A stretch of 64,000 nucleotides of DNA from CAIVVT01 sp963757265 (GTDB lineage: Bacteria > Acidobacteriota > Terriglobia > Bryobacterales > Bryobacteraceae), in assembly GCA_963757265.1 (NCBI GenBank), contig CAVWRA010000012.1, positions 558,001 to 622,000 of the forward strand, written 5' to 3'. Positions 32,988 to 43,000 of the stretch are shown piece by piece. Every line of letters begins with the position of its first letter. The stretch's first letter is position 1. Position numbers and translations under genes: made by a program. The notes beneath the pieces were generated by a model. That model saw only the letters and a list, made by a program, of their open reading frames with translations, was not told the origin of the DNA and made no database searches.

Positions 32988-34067
32988 TCAGTTCTTCGCC
33001 ACCGGCTTGCCGGCGGGCGCCGGCGCGGGCGCTTTGGCATACACCAGGATCTGGATGCTGCCGTCCGGGCTTTCAGTGGAGCTCTTGCCCAAACCGAGAG
33101 TCTTCACACGTGTGTCATCCATGGGGAACTTGTCCACCAGGTACTTGCGAATCAGATAGCCGCGCGCGTCACTGAGCGCCAGCTGCTTGTCGGTGTCGCC
33201 GGTTGAGCCGGTGCTGGACGTAATGACGGCATACCCGAACTTCTGAGACTGCAGGTATTGTCCCGCGGCATCCAGGTGATTCTGATTCTTCATCTTGGTG
33301 GAATCCGCTTTTTCAAACAAGTCTTTCGGGTCGAACTGGAAACTCTTGACCGGCTGCTCTTTGGGCAACTGAGCTACGGCGTGCTCCTGAACTTCCGTGG
33401 GATCGGCGAAGCCACGGTTCTTGAAAAACCCGCGCAGCAGGAAGTTATGCTTCATTGCGTCCGCGTCATCATGAATGGACGTCACGCTGGCCGCGGCCTG
33501 ATTATAGAGTGCCGTATCGTTGATCAGCTTGCCTATGGTTCCGTGTCCCGTATTAATCTTGGCGGTGATCAGGTTGACGTTGTCGGACGCTCCCGCGATG
33601 CTCTCGAGAGCCCCCTGGCTGGTGTCCAGAATCTGATTAGCCTTGCTCAACAGATCCGAAATATCGAAGGGCGGCGCGCTGTCGATGGTCTCGCCACCCT
33701 TGAGCCGCGCCGCGTCCATCGAACCGAAAGAGATCTCAACGTACTTGTCTCCCAGCAGCCCCGCGGACTGGATGGAGGCAATTGAGTCCTGCTTGAGGAT
33801 GGACTGCGTTTCTTTGGCGAGATCCATCACGACCACCACTTTGCCGTCGGACCGCTTGGGGAGCAGGATGGACCGGACGGACCCCATGCGGATGCCTCCG
33901 ACACGAACATCGCCGTCCACACCCAGACCCGAGACGTTGTCGAAATCGCTCCGGATTTGATAGTGCGCCCCGAACTTCGACTCCTGGCTGCCGACCAGAA
34001 ACACACACACGATAATCATTGCCAGCGCGGCCAACAGGAACAGTCCTAAACGAAAATTCTGGGACAT
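32988..34067 (-). CDS. mlaD: MlaD-type MCE protein fused to a C-terminal OmpA-like domain
   Basis: Predicted periplasmic lipid-transfer subunit anchored by one N-terminal helix (FRLGLFLLAALAMIIVCVFL), 359 residues. The MCE domain (about 35-115) holds VSGLGVDGDVRVGGIRMGSV and GLLGDKYVEISFG. A helical middle part follows. Residues 235-345 look like an OmpA/peptidoglycan-binding domain: DAAGQYLQSQ, LALSDARGYLIRKYLV, RVKTLGLGKS. MlaD of E. coli has no such domain, so this subunit could also hold on to peptidoglycan. An in-frame ATG lies at 34088, but AGGTG stands before 34067. Third gene of the MlaE-MlaF-MlaD operon. Confidence 0.87.
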   Translation of the reverse strand: MSQNFRLGLFLLAALAMIIVCVFLVGSQESKFGAHYQIRSDFDNVSGLGVDGDVRVGGIRMGSVRSILLPKRSDGKVVVVMDLAKETQSILKQDSIASIQSAGLLGDKYVEISFGSMDAARLKGGETIDSAPPFDISDLLSKANQILDTSQGALESIAGASDNVNLITAKINTGHGTIGKLINDTALYNQAAASVTSIHDDADAMKHNFLLRGFFKNRGFADPTEVQEHAVAQLPKEQPVKSFQFDPKDLFEKADSTKMKNQNHLDAAGQYLQSQKFGYAVITSSTGSTGDTDKQLALSDARGYLIRKYLVDKFPMDDTRVKTLGLGKSSTESPDGSIQILVYAKAPAPAPAGKPVAKN

Positions 34068-34077
34068 AACTTTCACC

Positions 34078-34830
34078 TCATGCCGCATCTTTCACGAATT
34101 CGGCGATCAATGGACTGTCGCAGCGATGGAAGCCATCGAATGTGCCGTCAAACAAAGTCTTTCCCTGATCCAGCACGATCAAACGGTCGGCCACGCTCTT
34201 GGCCGTCCGAAGATCGTGCGTGACCACGATCGATGTGACGTGTCGCTTCTCCCGCAGCTCGACAATCAGCTCCGCGATCTCGGCCGCGGTGATGGGATCG
34301 AGTCCCGCCGTAGGCTCATCGAACATGACGACCACGGGGTCGAGTGCGAGCGCGCGCGCCAGACCCACGCGTTTGCGCATGCCGCCGGAAAGGTCCGCCG
34401 GCATCTTGTCGAGATCGCGGTCCATGCCGACGCTCGCCAGCAGCTCGTGGACCCGGGCGAGACGTTCGTCGGCCGAAAGCGTGGTGTGCCGGCGCAGCGG
34501 GAAGGCGACGTTTTCTTCAATGGACATGGAGTCATACAGCGCGGCCTGCTGAAACAGGAAGCCGACTTTCTTCCTTGCTTCGTTCAACTCTTTCGTGGAT
34601 GCGCTCGCCATATCCTGGCCGGCCAGGCGAATCGAGCCCGCGTCCGCCTTCTCGAGGCCGATCAGCAGCTTCAGCAAAACGCTCTTGCCGGTGCCGCTCC
34701 GCCCCAGGACGCACGTCACCTTGCCAGGCTCGAGCTCGAAGGTGATTCCAGCCAGAACCGTTTGCTCGCCAAATGACTTCCGCAGTCCTGCCACGGCCAC
34801 CGGCGACTCGGAGTTGGTTTGTTGTTCCAT
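34078..34830 (-). CDS. mlaF: ABC transporter ATP-binding protein, MlaF-type
   Basis: Cytoplasmic ATPase of 250 residues driving phospholipid movement with MlaE and MlaD. Walker A is GRSGTGKS, the signature is LSGGMRKRVGLARAL, Walker B VVMFDEP is followed by TAGLDP, and the switch histidine sits in VVTHDL. The ATG overlaps the stop of the permease gene (TAATG) and the end lies 10 bases before the MlaD start, indicating coupled translation. Known systems keep outer-membrane lipid asymmetry; direction of transport here is not known. Confidence 0.93.
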   Translation of the reverse strand: MEQQTNSESPVAVAGLRKSFGEQTVLAGITFELEPGKVTCVLGRSGTGKSVLLKLLIGLEKADAGSIRLAGQDMASASTKELNEARKKVGFLFQQAALYDSMSIEENVAFPLRRHTTLSADERLARVHELLASVGMDRDLDKMPADLSGGMRKRVGLARALALDPVVVMFDEPTAGLDPITAAEIAELIVELREKRHVTSIVVTHDLRTAKSVADRLIVLDQGKTLFDGTFDGFHRCDSPLIAEFVKDAA

Positions 34831-35639
34831 TAGAAGAACTCGACGATCACTTTAACTAGCAGTACGTCGGTCACGACGATCAACAGGGACGAGATCACGA
34901 CCGAACTGGTGGCGGCACGGCCCACTCCTTCAGTCCCGCCGCGGGTGCGCATGCCTTGAAAGCAGGAGACGACTCCGATGATCAAGCCAAAAACGGCGGT
35001 CTTCAGAGTGGGGGGAATCACGTCGTTGAAATTGATGTGGTGCAGGCCGTTTGAAAGAAACAGTCTCAAGGACGTGGGCTCGGCCAGCGTGGTGGCGATC
35101 CAGCCCACGAAAATGCCCGCGAAATCGGCCGCCAGCGTGAGCAAAGGTAGCGCCACCATGCAGGCCAGGATCCGCGTAGCCGCAAGGTATTTGTTCGGAT
35201 CGACCGCGGAGGCCTCCATGGCGTCGATTTGTTCGGTGACGCGCATGGACCCCAGCTCAGCCCCGATTCCAGCGCCCACGCGGCCGCTGGCCACCAGACC
35301 GGTGATGACCGGGCCGGTCTCCTTGATGAGCGAGAACACGATCACGGCTGGCAGCAGAGACTTGGCGCCGAAGCGCGAAAGACTATCGCGAGTCTGTAGA
35401 GAAAGAACGGCGCCCGTGGCGGCGCCCGCCAGCGCGATCAGCGGCAGAGACTTGGCCCCAATCGCATCCAACTGGCGTAGAAACTCAGCGCCCTCGAAGG
35501 GACGCGAGAACAGCGCCTTGGCCACGTGCCAGCAAAATAGGCCTAAGTCGCCAACCCATTCGACCATGACCTGCAAGGGTTGACCGAACGAGCGCGCAAG
35601 ATCCCCCATGGCCGGGCGCGGAGCGACGGTAGTAGCCAT
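34830..35639 (-). CDS. mlaE: ABC transporter permease, MlaE-type
   Basis: Inner-membrane permease of 269 residues with about five helices. It carries the MlaE core: LPLIALAGAATGAVLSLQT, SGRVGAGIGAELGSMRVTEQ and IDAMEASAVDPNKYLAATRI, a stretch strongly conserved in MlaE/Ttg2B/TGD1. First gene of the lipid-transport operon; its TAA overlaps the ATG of the ATPase gene. No promoter was identified in the 200 bases upstream. No MlaA, MlaB or MlaC gene is present nearby, so the system may use the bridging MCE protein only. Confidence 0.93.
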   Translation of the reverse strand: MATTVAPRPAMGDLARSFGQPLQVMVEWVGDLGLFCWHVAKALFSRPFEGAEFLRQLDAIGAKSLPLIALAGAATGAVLSLQTRDSLSRFGAKSLLPAVIVFSLIKETGPVITGLVASGRVGAGIGAELGSMRVTEQIDAMEASAVDPNKYLAATRILACMVALPLLTLAADFAGIFVGWIATTLAEPTSLRLFLSNGLHHINFNDVIPPTLKTAVFGLIIGVVSCFQGMRTRGGTEGVGRAATSSVVISSLLIVVTDVLLVKVIVEFF

Positions 35640-35877
35640 ATCGCAGATTTACCCGCAGGTTGAATGCCAAACTCTGAGTCGCCCATCCTACAGGGCAGAA
35701 ACGGAGCTGGCCTTGCCTTCTGCCGCATTTTGCGCACAGGCGAGAATTGTCAGTCACGCATCCGGCAACATCGCTATGTGATTGATTTGTAATCACCGAT
35801 TGACGCTGCTATTGCCTATCACGCCCCGATTCCTTGACTCTCATTGCTAGACTGTGGTCGAGGAACCTCCTCTTACC

Positions 35878-35914
35878 AAAGCGGCTCCCGCTCCTGGCGG
35901 CGAGCCGCTTTTCT
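35878..35914 (+). terminator. Terminator-like hairpin in the 5' leader of the next gene
   Basis: AAAGCGGCTC (35878-35887) and GAGCCGCTTT (35902-35911) form a perfect 10-base-pair stem with a 14-base loop, followed by TCTATTG. It lies 28 bases before the start of the hypothetical gene at 35942, so it could be an attenuator or the end of a small leader RNA rather than an ordinary terminator. Confidence 0.5.
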
Positions 35915-35941
35915 ATTGTTCGGATGAAAGGAATTACCACC

Positions 35942-36559
35942 ATGTCCACCTCGGCCCAGGTCGCCGCCAATCGCGCTAACTCGCAGCTTTCCACCGGTCC
36001 CCGCTCCGCCGAGGGCAAGACCGCCGCTTCTCACAACGCCGCTACTCACGGGCTCTACTCTCACAACCCCGAACTGCAGGGCGACGCCGCGGAATTCGAA
36101 CGCCTCCACGCCGATTACCGCGCCGAGTTCCATCCTGAAGGCGCCGTCAACTCAGAACTCGTCCGCGCACTCGCCGTCTCGTCTATCCAACTTCGCCGCA
36201 TCGATGAACTCCTCAACCTGGCCCTCATCGAAATCGACCCCTCTTCCATCGCCGAATCGATGCGCACCTATGAGCGGCTTCTTTCCATCCACCGTTACTG
36301 GGACCGCCTCTACTTCCGCGCGCTCCTCGAACTCGAGCGCATCGCCCGCATGCGCGCCGGCGAATTCGTCCCTCCACCCAAGCTCACCGAGATCGTTCAC
36401 GTCTCCGCTCGGCGCCCCCAGAGTTCTTCGGACTTGTCTCCAACTCACACTGAACAAATGGGAAACGACCCAATTGGCTTCGTTTCTGCGAACCCCGTCC
36501 CCGAGCCTTCAGACGTCCTGTCCAAAGGCTCCGATCTCCTCTCGGGAAAGCCCCGATAA
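35942..36559 (+). CDS. Hypothetical protein of an Acidobacteriota-expanded family
   Basis: Protein of 205 residues without a known domain. It opens MSTSAQVAANRANSQLSTGP and continues SAEGKTAASHNAATHGLYS, a start I recognise from a family repeated many times in Acidobacteriota genomes, then a helical segment (EFERLHADYRAEFHPEGAVN; RIDELLNLALIEID) and a low-complexity Ser/Pro tail. No signal peptide or membrane helix, so probably cytoplasmic. AAAGGA precedes the ATG at 35942; the open frame back to 35834 covers the leader hairpin and is not used. Function unknown; a link to mobile DNA is sometimes suspected but not shown. Confidence 0.75.
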   Translation: MSTSAQVAANRANSQLSTGPRSAEGKTAASHNAATHGLYSHNPELQGDAAEFERLHADYRAEFHPEGAVNSELVRALAVSSIQLRRIDELLNLALIEIDPSSIAESMRTYERLLSIHRYWDRLYFRALLELERIARMRAGEFVPPPKLTEIVHVSARRPQSSSDLSPTHTEQMGNDPIGFVSANPVPEPSDVLSKGSDLLSGKPR

Positions 36560-36740
36560 CCTCGTTCTTGGAAGCAGAAGATTCCGACCGGCACCGAACC
36601 AAGCTAGGAGCAAGGCCCCGCCTCGCTTCCCTTCAAACCCTCTCGCTACAGCTTTGTCCTGCCTCGGACAGGAATCGCCAGAAGCCTCACATCGACTCCT
36701 GGCGTCACTGCGGAACTCATCGATAGGGCCCTTATGTCAG

Positions 36741-37841
36741 CTACAGCGCGACAGAAATCGCCAGTCCGACGCCCGGATAGTTGCGGTCGTAAAGGTAGTA
36801 CCCGTTGTCGTAGACGACGTAAAGGTCATCGCTGTCGTACCAGTCCTCGCCCCACGAGTCGGGCCAGGGATCCAGGAGCATGAACGAAAAGCCGCCGTAG
36901 GCGAAGCGCGGATATCCCATGTACATCGAGGGAAGGCCGTGCATACGGAAGTAGTGGTCACGCCCGAAGGAGAGATTGAAGGTTGCCTGCGGAATGTAGT
37001 AGCCGCCATAGCCTCCACGCTGCGCCCAATTACGATGGTCGCCGCCCCAGTTATGATCCCGACCCTGCTGAAAACTGGTATGTGCCTGCCAGGCGCCATT
37101 CCCGGCCCATCCGCGCTTCTGTTGCCACGAACTTGCCTGTTCGCGGGTCCGCTGCGGTTGCTGCTGTTGCTGGGCCTGCTGAGTCGGTTGAGCGGCGCGC
37201 TGCTGCGATTGCTGGGCCTGCTGAGCCGGTTGAGCGGCGCGCTGCTGCGATTGCCGGGCCTGCTGAGCCGGTTGGGCTCGCTGCTGCGATTGCCGGGCCT
37301 GTTGAGCCGGTTGGGCGCGCTGCTGCGATTGCCGGGCCTGCTGAGCCGGTTGGGCTCGCTGCTGCGGTTTCTGTTGTGCTTGAGTGCGTTCCTGAGGTTT
37401 CTGCTGCGCTTGAGTGCGCACCTGTTGTTTCGGCTCTGCCTGAGTGCGCACCTGCTGTTTCGGTTCGGCCTGGGCACGCTGCTGTTGCTGCGGTTTAGGC
37501 TGAGCCTGGGCGCGCTGCTGTTGCTGCGGCTTAGGCTGGGCTTGGGCGCGCTGCTGTTGCTGCGGTTTCGGCTGAGCCTGCGCGCGCTCTTGCTGTTGCG
37601 GTTTTGGTTGAGCCTGGGCGCGTTGCTGTTGCTGCGGTTTCGGTTGGGCTTGAGCCCGCTGTTGCTGCTGCGGTCTCGGCTGCGCTTGCGCATGCTGCTG
37701 TTGCGCGGGTTTCGGCGCAGCTTGCCTGGCCTCTGGTTTGGCTTGCGGTTCCTTCTGCTCTTCGTGCTGCGCGTACGCAGGAATCATCGCTCCGAAGAAC
37801 ATGCACAGGGCCGCTGTCGTGGTTGCTCGAATGAGTTGCAT
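36741..37841 (-). CDS. Exported glutamine-rich tandem-repeat protein
   Basis: Predicted secreted or envelope protein of 366 residues. Signal peptide: LCMFFGAMIPAYA. Residues 45-245 are tandem repeats in two styles: about six copies of a 12-residue unit close to QPKPQQQQRAQA, then units of QPAQQARQSQQRA, with shorter forms between. The C-terminal 110 residues are ordered and aromatic (GGYGGYYIPQATFNLSFG; YYLYDRNYPGVGL), resembling small surface-associated acidobacterial proteins. The repeat block is likely disordered and extended, perhaps spanning peptidoglycan. No cysteine-based lipid anchor was seen. The repeats make copy number prone to change. Function unknown. Confidence 0.8.
   Translation of the reverse strand: MQLIRATTTAALCMFFGAMIPAYAQHEEQKEPQAKPEARQAAPKPAQQQHAQAQPRPQQQQRAQAQPKPQQQQRAQAQPKPQQQERAQAQPKPQQQQRAQAQPKPQQQQRAQAQPKPQQQQRAQAEPKQQVRTQAEPKQQVRTQAQQKPQERTQAQQKPQQRAQPAQQARQSQQRAQPAQQARQSQQRAQPAQQARQSQQRAAQPAQQAQQSQQRAAQPTQQAQQQQQPQRTREQASSWQQKRGWAGNGAWQAHTSFQQGRDHNWGGDHRNWAQRGGYGGYYIPQATFNLSFGRDHYFRMHGLPSMYMGYPRFAYGGFSFMLLDPWPDSWGEDWYDSDDLYVVYDNGYYLYDRNYPGVGLAISVAL
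37107..37709 (-). repeat. Coding tandem repeats (36- and 39-base units)
   Basis: In-frame repeats within the glutamine-rich protein gene. The 36-base units (12 residues) cover roughly 37470-37690 and the 39-base units roughly 37190-37350. Units differ by a few silent and replacement changes, so they are old enough to have diverged but still similar enough for slippage or recombination. Confidence 0.8.
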
Positions 37842-38263
37842 CCTGATCCTTTCCTTTCACGTCGCCATGAGATGTGCACACGGAGGGCCAGTCCGTCTTC
37901 GCGATGTTCAGCTGCCCCCGCCCCGGCCCTGGTCTTTGGAAGCCTTGGGGGGAATCTTGGATTGGCTTTACAGTGACCGATCAGCGCGCGCTGACACGGC
38001 GAATCCTGCACTTCCACCGGCAATTCTTGCGCCGGTCGGATTGGACCCTTCCTCGCCCGCGGACGCTCGCGCCCGCTCGCGCGCATGGCATCGCTGTGCC
38101 ACTCTTGGCAGCACGCTGGTTCGTCATTCGGTCTGGATGGATTGGGGGAGTGGGTAGGGCCAGTCCATTGGAACTGAGCTGGTCAATGGCCAACATCGGG
38201 GACTGCCCCACCCACGGCACGGGGATCGGACATTCACGCTCTTTTCAACTGGCGCTGTTGCGC
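37842..38263. other. Intergenic region without a supported gene
   Basis: About 420 bases between two minus-strand genes. The plus-strand open frame that crosses it continues as an antisense shadow of the BON-protein gene. It contains the promoter of the glutamine-rich protein gene next to 37842; no motif was assigned. Confidence 0.35.
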
Positions 38264-38812
38264 TCAGTTCGACGAAGTGGCCCTCTGCCCCGCAACCTGC
38301 AGTTCGTTCACCACCTGCAACACGTTAGGAACCGCCGCCGCGACCTGATCGGCCTGCGCACGCTTCTCTTCAGAGTTGACATTGCCAGTCAGCGTGACAA
38401 CGTTATTCTTAACAGAGAAACTCACGCTCTTGCGGAGGCTCGCTGTAATGAGAGCCGCATCCAGGTTGCTCTCAATGCCGTTGTCCAGGTCCGAGTTCAC
38501 CTCTTTAGATTGTCGCTCGGCTCCCAGCGGGAGCACGGCGATCTGGTTCGCCACAACTTGCTGCCCCGCGAAAGACCTTGCAATGGTCTCGGCTTGTGAC
38601 TTGTCAGCGCCTGTTGTGACGTGCCCGCCCAGGGTCACGACCCCCTTGTCACGATCCTGACTGACCGTGACATCCTTGAAGTTAGCCTGATCCAGCGAGG
38701 TGCGGATGCTGGCAGAAACGTCGGCTGACTTGTTGGACGTCGTTGAGCACCCTATCGTCGTTCCGGCGACCACTACCGCCAGCGACAACAAACATAGTCT
38801 GAGAGTTTTCAT
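38264..38812 (-). CDS. BON-domain lipoprotein
   Basis: Predicted periplasmic lipoprotein of 182 residues. The signal ends in the lipobox-like GTTIGCS (Cys22). Two BON domains follow: one at about 28-95 (VSASIRTSLDQANFKDVTV; GVVTLGGHVTTGADK) and one at about 110-175 (NLDAALITASLRKSVSFSV; NVVTLTGNVNSEEKR). BON domains bind membranes or phospholipids; OsmY-like proteins stabilise the envelope under osmotic stress. AAAGGA before the ATG at 38812 sets the start; the ATG at 38833 is too far upstream. The nearby stress genes agree with an envelope-stress role. Confidence 0.9.
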   Translation of the reverse strand: MKTLRLCLLSLAVVVAGTTIGCSTTSNKSADVSASIRTSLDQANFKDVTVSQDRDKGVVTLGGHVTTGADKSQAETIARSFAGQQVVANQIAVLPLGAERQSKEVNSDLDNGIESNLDAALITASLRKSVSFSVKNNVVTLTGNVNSEEKRAQADQVAAAVPNVLQVVNELQVAGQRATSSN

Positions 38813-39440
38813 AGTTTTCCTTTGACGCGTCATCGTTCAATCTCCTCTGAGGGCATGTGGAGGACCAAACGGCCCTGGACTACTCACGCCCGCCCGGCTG
38901 CCGGGAAAACGCCCAAACGGGCGGACGCCGTGCTTCGGGAGTCCAGGGAGCGGCAACCGTATGTGGCTCAGCAGCAGCCGGCACGCCGGGAGTCATCGGG
39001 AACGAAGCATCGTCGCTCCGGGAATCTGCGCGCTGCTTTACCGGCGGCGCGGAGCGCCCACTCCCTCCTGTCGGTGGCAATTCCTGCATTCCGCGTGGCA
39101 ATAACTGCATGAGCCGTTAGCCCGGGCGTCAGGGCCGGTACGGAGTGATTCTCGGCTTTGGCGCTGCCCCCCATGTCTCCCAGAGTGCGGCAAACATAGT
39201 CATGAATCGGGAAGGCAGCTGCGTTCTTCACCGAGTAGAGCGCCGATGGACCTCCAAATGCTCCTCCTTCGATCGTGTGCGAACGGGTGACCTGTTACCC
39301 CTTCTATTACGTCGGACCGGCGCCCAAGCGTTTTGTCGTAACGGCCAGACAGGTGATAAAATGATGATACCGGCTCTTCAGGGAGCGCTTTTGCGGAGAT
39401 CGGCGTCAGGGACCAGGGCGGCCGGGATCGGGAGTCGAAA
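38813..39440. other. Intergenic region without a supported gene
   Basis: About 630 bases between the divergent BON-lipoprotein and response-regulator genes. Short frames on both strands lack domains and ribosome sites. Nothing else was recognised. Confidence 0.35.
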
Positions 39441-39884
39441 GTGAGCTTGAAACACGCTTCGGTCGCCCCTGCGGCCCGGATCCTCGTCGTGGAAGACAAT
39501 GCCTCCGATGTCTTCCTTCTCGATCGGGCTCTGAAGCGGCAGGATCTCCAGTTCGAGTTGATCCATCTGCTGAACGGAACCGATGCCCTGGCTTTCATCC
39601 ACCGGCAGGGCGCCTACGCGGACGCGCCAATCCCAAACCTGATCCTGCTGGACTTGAACCTGTCCAAGTACACCGGCGAAGACATACTGCGCGAGATCCG
39701 GGGCGCCAATCACCTCGGCGGCATTCCGGTGTGCGTCTGGAGTTCTTCCCGGTCCGGGCGGGACCAGGCTACGCTCAGGGAGCTCGGAGTCTGCCAGTTT
39801 ATCACCAAGCCTTCCGGCCTGGATCAGTTCATGGAGATCGGCAAGACGATCAAGGATCTGCTTGCGGCTCCCCAAGCCGGCTGA
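39441..39884 (+). CDS. Single-domain response regulator (Rcp1/CheY-like)
   Basis: Cytoplasmic receiver of 147 residues without an output domain. It has the acidic pair ILVVEDNASD, phosphoacceptor Asp71 (NLILLDLNLSKYTGED), the Ser/Thr switch in VCVWSSSRS and Lys109-region FITKP. The longer loop after the phosphorylation site is typical of the Rcp1 type that works with phytochrome-like or hybrid kinases. GTG start at 39441 after GGGAGTCGAAA. It is followed by two histidine kinases on the same strand, its likely phosphodonors. Confidence 0.92.
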   Translation: MSLKHASVAPAARILVVEDNASDVFLLDRALKRQDLQFELIHLLNGTDALAFIHRQGAYADAPIPNLILLDLNLSKYTGEDILREIRGANHLGGIPVCVWSSSRSGRDQATLRELGVCQFITKPSGLDQFMEIGKTIKDLLAAPQAG

Positions 39885-40082
39885 GAGCGGTTGGATGCCC
39901 GCCCGGCCATCTGGCGCGATCGGGACGGCGCTACAATTCAGTCAGTTGACTGGCCGCCAGCCGTGAAGACCAGGCACCGGCGCGGAGACGAGGGCTCGAA
40001 TGGCACTCCGCGTGCAACCCTGGCCGCAGTCCCGGTCCATTGGGGGTGCCCATTCGTTCCGGCGAGAAGGGAATGGTCGCTT

Positions 40083-43000
40083 GTGGCAAAGAAGACCGGC
40101 AGTCGTCGGCCTGGCAAGGCTGTGCGTTCCCCACGTGCGCCTGACTCGCATCGTCCACAGCGGCGGGCGCCGTCTCGCAAGGCCCCCGCGGCACTCGCAA
40201 GTCCCGTCCCCATGGCGCCAGGCGTACTGCCTGCCGCCGGGGAAAGCGATGCAGGCAGGCCACTCCCCATTGTTGTTGGCATTGGAGCCTCCGCCGGCGG
40301 GCTGGAAGCATTCACCGAGTTGCTCAGCCACGTGCCGGGCGATACCGGCATGGCGTTCGTGCTGATCCAGCACCTCGATCCAAAGCACGCCAGCCATCTG
40401 GCCGGGTTGCTTGCCAAAGCTAGCAAAATGCCTGTCTCTGAATTAGCAGGCGAGACTCGGCCCCAGGCGAATCATGTCTACGTAATCCCGCCACGCTGCA
40501 ATCTGGGTATCTCCGGCGGGATCCTTCTTACCCCACCCCGGCCGGCCAGTGGCCGCAACATGCCGATCGACACATTCTTCCGCGCCCTGGCGGCAGACCG
40601 CCGTAGCCATGCGATCGGCGTGGTGCTGTCGGGAACCGCGTCCGATGGGACGCTCGGCCTGCAGGCGATCAAGGCCGCTGGCGGCGTCACCTTCGCTCAG
40701 GAAAAGCGGACCGCGAAGTTCGACGGCATGCCGGCCAGCGCCGTCGCTGCCGGGGTCGTGGATTTTGTCCTGTCGCCGGCCGGAATCGCGCGGAAACTGA
40801 CGGCCCTCGCTCGCAGTCTTCGTATCGAGGCCGAACGCCGCGAGTCGGCTGAGCCGCAGTTGGATCTGGGGCTGGCCAAGATTCTCCGCATCGTGCGAAA
40901 CGCCACCGGAGTGGACTTCACCTACTACAAGCACGGCACCATTGCGCGGCGCATCAAGCGGCGCATGGGCCTCCGCGGATTCGAGAAGCTCGAGGACTAC
41001 AGCCGCTACCTCGAGCAGAACCGCGAGGAAGCCGCCACGTTGTGCGAGGACTGCCTGATCACCGTTACCGCCTTCTTTCGGGAATTGGGGCTCTTTGAGG
41101 AGCTGAAGAAGCGGGTCTTCCCGGCCCTGATCGAGAATCGAGCGCCCTCCGATCCCATCCGCATCTGGGTGCCTGGGTGCGCCACCGGCGAGGAGGCCTA
41201 TTCCATCGCCATTTGCTTGACGGAATTCCTGGAAGACTCGAATGAAAAGATCCCGTTCGAGATTTTCGCCACCGATATCAGCGCCACGGCAATCTCAGCA
41301 GCCCGCGCCGGCACTTACAAAGACTCCGCACTGGCTCATGTCTCGCCCCAGCAATTGAAGCGCTTCTTCACCAAAACGGAACGTGGGTACCGGATCACGA
41401 AGAGTATCCGTGACGTATGCGTTTTTGCCAAACACGACGTGGCGCAGGACCCGCCTTTCTCCAAGCTGGACCTGATCAGTTGTTGTAATGTGCTGATCTA
41501 TCTCGGGGCCGTGTTGCAGCGCAAAGTGTTGTCGATCCTGCATTACTCCCTCAAGCCCACGGGCTTCCTGGTGCTGGGTCCGTCAGAAAACATCGGCGCC
41601 CTTTCCGAGTCGTTCCTTCAGGTGGAGAAGACGCACAGGATCTATTGCATGCGGCCGGCCGCGGGCGCGCCGGCGCCACGCCTCAGCGAGGGCCGCCACG
41701 CTCCAGGCCGCGTCAATCTCCAGGAGAGCATCGCCGAAGGCCGGGCGGGGCCGGAAGTGCTGAGAGAAGCCGACCGGTTGGTGCTTGCCGAATATGCCGC
41801 CGCCGGAGCCGTCGTTGACGATGAAATGAACATCGTTCAGGTCCGGGGCCGCACAGCTCCATACCTCGAGCTCTCTCCGGGCGAGCCGACCCAGAATCTC
41901 CTGAAACTGGCACGCGAAGGCATGATCGCGGGCTTGGATAGGGCCACCCGAACTGCCAGACAGAAGAACGCCACAGCCATAGAAAGCGGCTTCCGGATCG
42001 AAGACAACGGCCAGCTGAGAGACGTCAGAATCAAGGTAACCCCGTTCAAGGGCTCGCCTTCTTCAAAAGAACGCTATTTCCTGGTCCTGTACGAAGACGC
42101 TGAGCCGAAGGGTGGCCCGGCGGTGGTGGCAAAGTCCGCAATACAGAGCGGCGTGGGAACTGACCGGCTGCAGCGCGAGCTTGCGGCAACCAAGGAGTAT
42201 TTGCGCTCCGTCATCGAGCAAAACGCGACCAACCTTGAAGAGCTCAGGGCGGCAAACGAAGAAGCGCAGGCCAGCAACGAGGAGCTGGAAACCGCGCAAG
42301 AGGAGCTGGAATCGGCCAACGAAGAACTGAACACACTGAACGAAGAGCTGAAAATCAGCAACGACGAATTCGTCAAGGTCAATCGGGATTTGACCAATCT
42401 CCTTGAAAGCATCAGCATACCCCTGGTGATGGTGGGGCGGGATCTGCGGATCCGCCGCTTTACGCGCGCCATTCAACCCATGTTGAATCTGATCGCCTCC
42501 GATGTCGGGCGGTCGATCACTGATCTTCAGCCAAAGATGGAATTGCCCGACCTGCGCTCGTTGCTGTTGGATGCGATGGAGCGCGGCGATCGGAAACCGC
42601 GTGATATCCGCGACTCGCACGGCCGCTGGTATTCGCTGCGCATCCTCCCCTCCGTGGGACCCGACGGCAGAGCCGATGGCGCGGTGCTGATGCTCATCGA
42701 CATTGACGCTGCAAAGCGTGGTCAGGACTTCGCCGAAGCGATCGTGGAGACCGTGCGCGAGCCTCTGGTGATCCTGAATCAGAACCTGCAGGTGATGAAG
42801 GCGAACAGGACGTTCTACGAGACGTTTCAGGTCGTGCCCGAAGAGACGGAGCAGCGGCTGATTTACGACCTCGGGGACGGACAATGGAATATCCCGAAAT
42901 TGCGTGAGCTGTTGGAGAACGTTCTCCCCGCGCATTCCACGTTCCGGGACTTTGAGGTGACACACGACTTCCAGCGTGTCGGACGGAAAGTGATGCTGCT

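Noticed and set aside
37107..37709. CRISPR-like array
   Set aside because: The repeats are contiguous, in frame, without unique spacers, and encode a glutamine-rich protein; no cas genes are present.
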